From the NCBI GenBank assembly GCA_019649035.1, contig BMAT01001966.1, forward strand, positions 1,304,967-1,338,733: a DNA stretch of 33,767 bases, given 5' to 3'. A program made the position numbers and the translations under genes. Below are positions 23,498 through 31,916 of this stretch, piece after piece (the first letter of the stretch is position 1; each line of letters begins with the position of its first letter). A model generated the notes under the pieces. It saw only the letters and a program-made list of their open reading frames with translations. It made no database searches and was not told the origin of the DNA. Source of the stretch: Elysia marginata. Lineage: Eukaryota; Mollusca; Gastropoda; Plakobranchidae.

Positions 23498-23683
23498 CAG
23501 ATAGATAGATGGGTAGATGGATAGATAGATAAATAGATAGATATATAGATAGACAGATAGGTGAGTGGACAAAATATTGATTGATAGATTGATAGATAGA
23601 TAGGTAGATGGATAGATAGATTCATTGATAGGTGGATGATAGATAGATAGATATATAGATAAATAGATAGATAAATAGATGGG
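23262..23683 (+). repeat. (GATA)n array with higher-order structure
   Basis: About 420 bases of GATA. A variant module recurs: GATGGGTAGA at 23341 and 23508, then GACAGATAGGTGGGTGGACA at 23401 and its near copy at 23552, then GATTGATAGATTGATAG. The offset of 150-170 bases shows segmental duplication within the array. Long open frames on the minus strand (IYLS repeats) arise from the 12-base periodicity and are not genes. Confidence 0.95.
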
Positions 23684-23775
23684 CAAAATACTTATCTGTG
23701 GTTATGACCTAGATCTACTTATAACTTTGGAAACACGATCTCTTCCGCATTCCATCTTGCAGGTTGCGCTTTTGT

Positions 23776-23788
23776 GTGTGTGTGTGTT
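23776..23788 (+). repeat. Short (GT)n run
   Basis: Six to seven GT units. Confidence 0.8.
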
Positions 23789-24616
23789 GGGCTCGATAGG
23801 AAAAAAATTTTAGGCAGTTATAAACAAAAAGGCTCGTAGACCACATTTGATGCACAAGTCTAAACCAATAGGTAAATTTAGATCAGAGCCATTGCTTAGC
23901 TTAAATATAAAATATTAAAAGACTTAAACAAATAAGGAAAAGGATATAATTTTAAATGCGGTTAAATGTGAAGAAACGTTATATGTTATATACGTTTTAT
24001 ACGTTATATGAGTCGTAATGTAAATGGAGACATAAAGGGGGAGAGAGGGGAGGGTTTTTCAAGTTAAATTAAATTTTAATGTCTCAGGATTTCAAATGCA
24101 GAGACAGAAGGATAAAAGAAAAATTAATGATACTGTGTCGTCCGTAGACAGAAAAACACAAAAAAAAGATATAGCGAGAGAAAAACAGGAGAGGAGGTGA
24201 AAGAAGGTATTGTGTTTAATGATATGGCTGAAAATTATCAGAGAGAAAACCAGAGAATGAAAATTACAGAACTATTAAAAAGGTAAGGGGCTGAGGAGAC
24301 GTCATTTTATATTTACATAGCATGACTATCTCATCCTGGGAGTTTGACAGTGGGAAAGAAAGGGGAAATATACATAAGAAGAGAGGCAAGACATGGTCAG
24401 AAAGGGGGAGGGAGGGGGAAGGAAGGTGTGTAAATATTTTTTCAGATTCATAAATCGACCAAAAGCTTCACTCAGAACTCATTCTTGGAACACAATGGGA
24501 AAAACCTTACTGAAGTTGTGTTACAAACCCTGTCAAAAAGTTTATAAGTTTATCATTGTTCATTTTTGCAGTTTGTAGGGCGCGTTATTAGGCTAGCAAT
24601 ATTAATAATTACAATT
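23789..24616. other. Purine-rich non-coding stretch
   Basis: Repeated ACGTTATATG-like words near 23965-24010, then G/A-rich DNA to about 24420. No gene recognised. Confidence 0.5.
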
Positions 24617-24666
24617 GAAAGAAGAAGAAGAAGAAGAAGAAGAAGAAGAAGAAGAAGAAGAAGAAG
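24617..24666 (+). repeat. (GAA)n microsatellite
   Basis: About 15 uninterrupted GAA triplets. GAA/TTC tracts can form triplex structures. No retroelement coding was recognised just upstream, so a tail origin is unproven. Confidence 0.95.
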
Positions 24667-26313
24667 ATCTAAATTGATATCTAAATTTAGGACAAAGTTT
24701 TACACATTTAGTCTATACTTTATAGCTAGATCTAACCTAGATGCTACAGAATTCAAATACCAATTTTGGAAGAGGGTTTATTTGTGTATGTTTTTCCGCA
24801 AAAACTTTTGCTCGAAGTGTGTAAAATGCGTTCTAAAAAATTAAGATATCGTCTGCCGGGAATATGTTTCTGTCAACAATAAAACTATTTCGCTTAGGTT
24901 GAGAAGCAATCGTCCAGGAAAACTGAGTTATAAAAGTATCAAAGCTCTTAGAAATGAGCCTCAGTTTTTGCGTTAAATGTGGCTGCGGAGAAAATAATAT
25001 GGCTCTTTCTTTGCCAATCTTGTTTGTTATCAGGTTTTTGGTTTAAATGTCAGAAGATAGCTTTTTAGCTTCAGGGAATGTCTGCTAGGGTTCAGATAAA
25101 ATCTGTAAACAACAAGCCCAATTTAAATATGGGAATCAAACATTTCAAAACATGATATTTTTCTACCGATGATCAGTTTCCACCGCTTCGTTGGATAAAT
25201 CTAAAATCTAGCTCTTCAAATTGTTTTTGTTTGTTTTTTGTGTTTTTTAACTCTCACCTGTAAAATTATCTCACTCAGATTGTGTCAATATGAGGGTGAG
25301 ACAAATAATTATTTTGGAGTGGATTTCCCAGCAGATGTTTTTTTTTAAATAATATAACGTGTGCCTGAAAAAACAAAAGATGAGACAAATTTTGTTTGAG
25401 CTCCTCGTCGTGTTGAATTTGCTGGTACTGTGTTACAGATATTAAATTTTTAAGGAAATTTCATTGTTTGCTCATACAATTAGCTGAGAAATGATGACAT
25501 CACGTTCAGCTCTCTAAGAACACAGAGTTTTTTTATATAATGAGTTAAATGTAAAAAAAAATCCTCCGCCATTTTAATCAACATTTACCCTGAATTATTG
25601 TATTCGTCGGCGGCAAATTAGCTAACTTAATATAATACAACAATAATAATAATAGAAGATGCATATTGTTAACCCACCAACGAGTTTTGTGTGACATGTT
25701 CCCAAAATATGAAACAGAAACAGAACACACTTGAACTTAAATTGTTAATCTCGCGCCATTTATGCATTTATTTTAGGTTTTAAAAAGATTGTTTTAAATA
25801 TTCACACCTCACTCAATTTCACAGATGTTGAGTACAGTGTGTTTCTTCGAGTTTTATATTACATCCTTTTATTATCTTTATCTTGCTTCTATTTTGAATA
25901 TTGTGAAAAAAGAAAAGTGTTGGCAGTCCTGAAATGCATAATTTTTAAACAATGTTTTGAAATCAGGCTTCTTTCAAGGTATCGGTAGTTCGGTACCGTT
26001 ATCAAAGCACGAAAGTTGGCAAATGAGTTGAAGTGCGAATAGCGAATACAGAATTATGCTAGCTTTTTGTTTTGTTTTGTTTTGCAGACAAAAGGCGGGA
26101 ACCAATTTTCAGTCGAGTGCACCGCCTGTCGGCGCTAGAGATGTTGATAAACTCCTTATACAATTTAATATGATGGTTATACTTAGAACGCTTATCTTAG
26201 ACATAATCTAAATGATCAAGAAGAAACCAAATTAGGAAACCTAAAACCCCCGCAAAAGCTAATTTAGGTACTTTTGTCGAGATTAATACGCACTTTAAAC
26301 TTCAACGTGTAAA

Positions 26314-26525
26314 AAGGCTTAATTTATAATTCAATTATATAGGCTTTCTGTTACATTTTTTAAATCTAAAATCTAAATTAAGGGTCTTAGAATTTGAATT
26401 ACATCTAGAAATCGGTTCAGGTCGAGCTAGAGCCAGATTCAGAAGATCTAGAATCTGTATGAGCCTAGATCTAGACGAAGTTTTATATAAGGCGCAATTA
26501 TTCTTCAATTATAGGCTCTGTGTGA
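26314..26525 (+). repeat. Pair of diverged direct repeats
   Basis: AAGGCTTAATTTATAATTCA followed by ATTATATAGGCTTTCTG (26314-26351) resembles AAGGCGCAATTATTCTTCAA followed by TTATAGGCTCTGTG (26489-26523). The spacer is rich in ATCTAGA-like motifs. Possibly a relic of a short interspersed element. Confidence 0.4.
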
Positions 26526-26909
26526 AGTCACATACTTCATGAAAGTCCCTATTTTTCACTAATCATCTAGTTCAATACTCATATTTTTCTAACGTTATAC
26601 ACGTGGTAATAATTATTTATTTTCAATTGTTTTAAATTTGACATTATATTATCAATTTCTATCAATAATTGGAATTATTTCTACAACTTGATGAGATAAA
26701 AAACTGATATTTCCAACAATGGTGGCTTCAATGGTTGAGAAGCACTTACATCTTCTAAAACCACAGATATCAGTAAGAAAACATTTTTGAAAGGCTTTTG
26801 GGAAAAGGTTTCCCTTCCCATTGACAATTTAGAGTTGGTTGCTTTTAACCAATCTGCATGCCAAATTAGTGTAGTTTTTTAGCCGAACTTTATTGTTTCC
26901 TTATCTTGA

Positions 26910-27025
26910 GGGGGAGGGGGCTTGACGTTTTTTTTTCTTGTTTGTTTTTGCTTTTTTTCGGGGGGTAGGTTTTTAAGCTGTTTATTTAATTGCCTTTGAG
27001 AACCCCCTCCCCACCCCCACCCCCC
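26910..27025. repeat. G-rich and C-rich tracts in inverted arrangement
   Basis: GGGGGAGGGGG (26910-26920), a GGGGGG run (26960-26965) and CCCCCTCCCC followed by further C runs (27003-27025). The first and last can pair as an inverted repeat. Each could also form G-quadruplex or i-motif structures. Confidence 0.6.
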
Positions 27026-27185
27026 ACACACAATGGAAAAAACACTTTTCTACAACCCGTTAATGTTAACTTTAAGGTGTATTTAGCAGCTCTTAATTTT
27101 TAAGAAGTACAATTGAATTATATAAAGTAATACACATTAATGTTTCAGTGTTTCAACCTTTTAACCTTTTTTAAATCAAATTTAG

Positions 27186-27356
27186 TCAGTTCAGAGAAAG
27201 AAAGGCTCGGTTCATAAAGCTGAGAGATTGCATGTGGCGCTGAATAGGATCTCCACCGATGTTCGTCATACCATACTTGGAGGGCGGTCTCTCTGGGCCG
27301 GAACCTGTTGGTCTTATCAGTTGATAGGAACGGAAGAAGAGTTGATTGGTTTGTGA
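27186..27356 (+). CDS. Candidate terminal coding exon, unidentified
   Basis: A pyrimidine-rich run ends in TTTAG at 27185. The frame opening directly after it runs 56 codons to TGA at 27354-27356. AATAAA follows at 27390-27395, then a T/GT-rich element at about 27424-27456. Acceptor, ORF, stop, poly(A) signal and downstream element in this order is the layout of a last exon. The peptide includes RLHVALNRISTDVRHTIL and RSLWAGTCWSYQLIG, which I do not recognise. The GC content is above that of the flanks. No upstream exon was identified, and a decayed repeat could give the same picture. Confidence 0.22.
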   Translation, partial: SVQRKKGSVHKAERLHVALNRISTDVRHTILGGRSLWAGTCWSYQLIGTEEELIGL

Positions 27357-27389
27357 TTGCTAATACCTATCAACCTGAGACCACAATAC

Positions 27390-27395
27390 AATAAA
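27390..27395 (+). terminator. Candidate poly(A) signal AATAAA
   Basis: AATAAA lies 34 bases after the TGA of the possible terminal exon, with a T/GT-rich stretch about 30-60 bases downstream. A short hairpin (AGAACCTTG with CAAGGGTTCT, about 27400-27430) overlaps the expected cleavage zone. Confidence 0.25.
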
Positions 27396-27729
27396 AGAAG
27401 AACCTTGTCAAGAGAACGCAAGGGTTCTTTGTATATATATTTGTTGTATTTTTTGAAGAGAAGAAAAAACATTCATGGTTAACAAATGAATAACTGTTAA
27501 TGAAACATTATAGCTATAATAACCACAATATCTTGCTTGTGCTTTTTTTAAATCAAACAATAGTCAATAGAAAACCAAAAGTAAACAAAAGAGCGTGGAA
27601 TCAATCATCTGTATTCGAACAACCATTAAAACTACTGAAACGAAGAAAAAAGGATTGTTAAGTTACAAGAGATTATAAGTAAAAAAAACAGTCCTTCAAA
27701 TTTAATACTCCACGAGATGGTTGCCGCAT

Positions 27730-27905
27730 ATGTGATGACGTAAAACTAGTCACTGTAAACAAAGGAGGGTGAGTTGTGTGTCTGTGTGGCAGGTTCGAGA
27801 GGTTTACGTTTTAATCTCAGCCATGGCGGCGGCGGACAAGTGGCCAATCAGACACTCTCAGACATTTTGATTGGCTGGGACGCGGTGTGGGCCAGACCCG
27901 TTAGC
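27730..27905. promoter_or_regulatory. GC-rich promoter-like block: CRE-like site, inverted CCAAT pair, ATGGCGGCGG motif
   Basis: Against an AT-rich background this block holds TGACGTAA (27736-27743, CREB/ATF-like), CCAAT at 27844-27848 and its inverse ATTGG at 27870-27874. It also holds ATGGCGGCGG from 27823, reminiscent of YY1/start-site motifs, and several CpGs. The CCAAT boxes form a near-perfect inverted repeat (GGCCAATCA ... TGATTGGCT). CCATGG makes a start-like context on both strands: plus MAAADKW..., stop after 15 codons; minus GCCGCCATGG giving MAEIK then GTAAAC. A strong donor AGG|GTGAGT lies at 27768/27769 on the plus strand. Direction is therefore undecided. A plus-strand promoter would lead toward the candidate exons at 30071 and 31678. 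Confidence 0.4.
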
Positions 27906-29352
27906 CTAGCTTAGAGTGATGGCAGTGGGACAAAATTAAGAAGAGAAGATGACTGTGTGTGGGTTTTGTTTTTGCACGTTTTGTTTGTATTATTGTTTTT
28001 GCCTCTCTTTTTTTAGTTTAGTTGGGCTGAGTTTGACTTTTGGGTAGTCTACCAAAAAACTTTAAGAGGGTCCTGCTGTTCTTGTCCTATCAATGTAAAG
28101 ATTTGTATTTTAGTAAAGCCTTCTCGTAATTACGATTGATACACTTTCAAAATGTTGTTAAGAAGAACAAAGGGCAATGCCGACTTGTTGGAAAAAATTG
28201 TTTGGACCATTGCAATTTTTTGTGATTTATCATCTATAGCTTCCTAGTTCTGTATGGTATATCATTAAAATTGAAACGAGAGGTTCTCTACTTCTCTAAA
28301 AATCTGAGTGCCATGTCTGCGCCAAAACACAGCTTTTTTTAAAAAGATGAAAGATGAACTAAAAATACTTTGCACATAGACTCACGAATTTCATAAACCT
28401 AGAACCTATGACAAAAATTAAAATGTATGGTTTGAAGATGAATTGTGACTTTTCTACAAAAAACTTCGATTTTACATGAATGGCTAGATAATGAAAACGA
28501 ATATTGTAGAGAATAGAGGTTTAAAACGCTTAAAATTAGGTAAGTATTTTAGCAAACATCATACATGTAAAATCTTTTATCGATACACATTAAAGACTGA
28601 GAACAAACTTGTAAACCAGTAATTAATCATTTTTGATCACTCTCTTGTATTGCAATTTTCGTAATTTTTTTTGTTTAACTTTTGGCTCGACAATAGGATC
28701 GCAGCGTTTATTTCTTGAAAATGTTTGTCTTAGTGTACAAATTGATCGTAAAGAAAATGGGCAGGCTTACTAAGTAGGTCCCTCGATAAGAAAGCATGGT
28801 AGACGTGACCAGGGCAGCAAGTTCAAATTATTACTCGTGGAGCTCGTGGTATTAAATTAGATTAATATCAAAATAGTACATTTCCATTGATTCCGAGACT
28901 CGTTGTAGCATGCACAAAAACTTCGTGGTTGCTTGTATAAATTTTTTGTGTGTTTCAATGTAAAAGATCTAAAGGGCGAGAAATGCTAGAATAAAGGCTT
29001 ATAATTATTATAATCATTTATAACTCTCATAGCTTAAAATTCATTTGAATCCCAAGCTTTTGGTCTGATCTACAGATTAACATTTTTTGCTTTTTCTTGA
29101 TTATATCTAAGACCTGAAAAAGCTTTTTCGGTACAATTTCTCTAAGATCTTTTGATAGGAAAGACAGATTCCATATTGGCCAGTATTTGCTTTCTTGGAA
29201 TTGGACACAACCGCTATTAAAATGGTGATACAGTATATTTAAAGTTTTGCGATCTTTAACAAGTACTACTACTAGTGATATCTTAACGATCGGCCGCGAA
29301 TACTTTAATGCAAAAGACTGCATAGGTTTCATATGCTTCGAACCTTTGGTGA

Positions 29353-29354
<2 letters not shown>
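27906..29354. other. Non-coding stretch downstream of the promoter-like block
   Basis: AT-rich. A consensus donor TTAG|GTAAGTAT occurs at 28539/28540. A minus-strand frame at 29027-29332 shows no family resemblance. Confidence 0.45.
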
Positions 29355-29416
<62 letters not shown>

Positions 29417-29945
29417 CTCTCTCTCTTTCTCTGTCTCTCTCTCTCTATTTCTCTCTCTCTCTTTCTCACTCTAACTCTCTCTATCTTTCTCTCTCTCTGA
29501 TTGTCTCTGCCTCTCTCCGTCTTCCTGTCTCTCTCTGTATCTGACTGCCTCTGTCTTCCTGTCTCTCATTCACTCTCTCTCTCACTCTCTGTCTCTCTCT
29601 GTCTCTGACTGTCTCTGTCAGATGTCTCAATTTGTACGTCCGTCTGTCTGTCTGTCTATCTCTATATCTGTGACTTTCAGGTAACAACATCATTATCTCT
29701 ATCTTTCTCTCTCTCTCTCTCTGCCTCTCTCGCACTTTCTCCCTCTTTAATCTCTCTCTGTCTCTCTCTACCTCTCTCGCAATGTCTATGTCTGTCTCTG
29801 TCTCAATTTGTCCGTACGCCTGTCTGTATGCATGTCTCTATGTTTGTGTCTCAAATTGTCTATCTGTGTGTCTGTCTCGTTCTTTCCATCTCTCTTTTTG
29901 TCTAACTTTCTTTCTTTCTTTCTGTCTCTCTAAGCTTCTCTCCCT

Positions 29946-29990
<45 letters not shown>
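29355..29990 (+). repeat. 636-base composite (CT)n/(CTGT)n tract
   Basis: Pure CT runs at both ends (29355-29406 and about 29952-29990) bracket CT-rich DNA with CTGT, CTGA and TATCT units. The phrase GTCTCAATTTGTACGTC (29624) recurs as GTCTCAATTTGTCCGTACG (29800) and more distantly at about 29846, so blocks were duplicated internally. Open frames on either strand here are repeat artefacts. Confidence 0.9.
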
Positions 29991-29993
<3 letters not shown>

Positions 29994-30070
29994 CAAACAA
30001 GTTACATATCTGGAAATGTCTTTTTTTATAGCATTTGTCTCTCCTTCCAAAAAACTTACCTTTCTTGTAG

Positions 30071-30209
30071 CAGTGTTTAGAAAGACAAACGGGTTTGCGC
30101 GCATTGCCCTCATCTTCAATTTGATGCCGTTGATTGGCAAACGGTACCAAGAAACTCTTATTAAACAAGACTCTAATAGTGGAAAACTCAGAAAACCAAA
30201 GCTGAAAAC
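30071..30209 (+). other. Candidate internal exon, splice-bounded
   Basis: A 139-base block sits between an acceptor (CTTTCTTGTAG ending 30070) and a donor (GTAAGTAT from 30210). One frame stays open throughout (VFRKTNGFARIALI..., ending ...PKLKT). GC content exceeds the flanks. The peptide is not recognised. If it belongs with the leader exon at 31678-31916 it would be 5'UTR, since that exon carries an in-frame stop before its ATG. The block directly follows a long (CT)n tract that already supplies a pyrimidine-rich context, which weakens the acceptor evidence. Confidence 0.2.
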
Positions 30210-30709
30210 GAGTAAGTATAATACGTTTTTAAGATTGACTATCATTGGACCACTGAAATTCTTTGAAACATGACATTTTTATCTATTTCTCGTTAGGTAG
30301 CTTAATTGAATTTTATCTTATCTATACTATAGCAAAGCATTCTGTGTTTAATTGTTGAGCAGTTTTGGATAAATTGTGATGTTTCATTTTAATGACGTAG
30401 AGATTATAGTTCTCGTTTATAAATTTGTATTTTTTTACCTAAATTTTATAACACTAATTTTTCAATAACATCGAAATAAGGGTAATAAAAGTTTTTGAAA
30501 GATGGATTGTAACAAGAAAGTTTTCTGTATTTCTTTATTCTTGATTCATCTTATTTATACTAGAAATTCTTCATTAGTAGGAAAAACTGCACTCGAGTCA
30601 TATTTTTCTTTAAACAAGATGTTATTCTCAAATTGACATTGTAGTTTTTATATTTATATTGTAGTAAGCGTGGAGTCATGATCCATTAGTACACCTGGCT
30701 TCCGGGCGT

Positions 30710-31139
30710 CGGGAATGAATACTCCAATAGACTTCTAACCTCTGAAGCTATAATTACTAAAGAGCGCATATGGTATCATTGACTGGGTTATTTTTGAAAG
30801 CCTTGACCCCATCGCGATGTTTGATACCCCATCAAAGGTTCAAACAAGACGAACAATGGAATGTTTAGAAAGCATTCAATGAAGCAGACTGGCAGTACTG
30901 TTGGCTTTCTTGGCCTCTATCGCTCTCTGTGATGAGAGCCTGTGATACTACGATTCATTGAATCTTTAAATCTATAGAATCCTATAGATCTTTAGACAAA
31001 GTTTTCTTTTCCAATCATTATTGATAAATTAACTTGACAAATACTTACTTCTCCTTTTTGGTTTGATCTAGATCTAGCGAGACTAAATCTATGGAGACGT
31101 GATGTCTCCTACACAAGTCTATTGGAGTTTTCATTCCCG
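30710..31139. repeat. 25-bp inverted repeat pair, 380-base spacer
   Basis: CGGGAATGAATACTCCAATA plus GACTT at 30710-30734 matches the reverse complement of 31115-31139 at 24 of 25 positions. A second small hairpin (GGAGAC GTGAT GTCTCC) is at 31093-31109. This could be a non-autonomous transposon, or two copies of one short element in opposite orientation. No target-site duplication was established. Confidence 0.6.
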
Positions 31140-31677
31140 CTTCCGAGATACAGGGTAAGTGATGTCGGCGTTTTTGTATTTGAGGAAGCCTATTTACACA
31201 TCTCTTCCCCGCATTTTTTTTAGATTCAGAATGCTGTAGTGAACGGATGAGTTAATTTACCTACTGCTCATTTGTGAGATCAGAAGGTATTTGATAAGTA
31301 AAGACTCTCACTTTAGTCATAAAGTTGTAAATGCAGATATTATAGTCTTTTTAAAACATTTAACATGGTTTTATTTTTGGCTGTTTTTAGGTAGTGCGAG
31401 AGTTTATGACCTGCTATGATAATTAGCGATTTTTTTTCGCTGATCGACGTAAAAGAACACTTTTATATATGCATTTACAATATAATTTATGGATGTGAAA
31501 TCGTGTATATCAATTATTTTAATTCTCAGATAACCATGTTTAGAAACCTGTTTTAACGCTAGTGTAAAGTAGACAGGTTAATTCATGAAAACAATCAGAT
31601 TAAACTCGTGAATTCTTCAGAAGGCACAGAACATTAAAATGTTTGCATAAACAAAACACATATTTTAATTTTTTCAG

Positions 31678-31916
31678 GCGTTGCTATATTTGGTAAAGTT
31701 ATCGTAGATTGTGAAGGCGAAAACAAAGTTTTGTATACTCAACAAATATTGCAATATTGTTGAAGGAACTTGCCCAGCCTCAGACTTGCGATGCTGCGGT
31801 GGATTTTTTTCCTAGTCTCGGATCGAGCGATGTTCGTTTGGAAGCTGGGCGGCACTCTGGTTCTGTTAACAAGCTTAAACAAGCTAGGTGCAGACCTAAA
31901 CTACACAAACGTTACA
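31678..31916 (+). CDS. Candidate first coding exon with signal-peptide-like leader (partial gene)
   Basis: The block runs from an acceptor (T-rich tract, TTTTTTCAG ending 31677) to a perfect donor (ACA|GTAAGT, intron from 31917). Inside, ATG at 31791 opens 42 codons to the donor in phase 0. An in-frame TGA at 31761-31763 blocks any upstream extension. A second ATG lies at 31830. Both have G at -3. From the second Met the peptide begins MFVWKLGG, then a hydrophobic core TLVLLTSL and a polar end DLNYTNVT with sequons NYT and NVT, as at a cleaved leader followed by an extracellular N-terminus. Base composition is visibly richer in GC than the flanks. The family is not recognised and no convincing next exon is seen before the window ends. 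A chance hydrophobic ORF is possible. The coding part is 31791-31916. Confidence 0.4.

Larger units (their letters stand above)
24667..27185. other. Non-coding stretch upstream of the possible terminal exon
   Basis: Mostly AT-rich. At 26060-26088 a (TTTTG)n pyrimidine-rich run ends in GCAG, followed by a short GC-rich patch with an E2F-like GGCGGGAA (about 26096-26103). No open frame of note follows. ATCTAGA-type words cluster at 26360-26475. Confidence 0.45.

Noticed and set aside
23183..23686. Long minus-strand open frames rich in YLSI repeats
   Set aside because: They arise from the 12-base period of (GATA)n, which has no stop in some frames. No start context, splice site or non-repeat domain.
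24566..24844. Frame with an Arg-rich run
   Set aside because: The Arg run is (GAA)n read out of frame; the flanks show no coding character.
26089..26150. Possible exon after a strong TTTTG-rich acceptor
   Set aside because: No frame of useful length or donor follows; only an E2F-like GGCGGGAA stands out.
28740..28850. Possible tRNA-like segment
   Set aside because: AGTTCAAAT resembles a T-loop but acceptor and anticodon stems do not pair.
29481..30273. Overlapping open frames of Ser/Leu, Arg/Glu or Cys/Leu repeats on both strands
   Set aside because: They are translations of the CT-rich composite tract. Only the splice-bounded part at 30071-30209 was kept, at low confidence.
30838..30848. 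GGTTCAAAC as a possible tRNA/SINE B box
   Set aside because: No matching A box at the right distance and no cloverleaf could be drawn.
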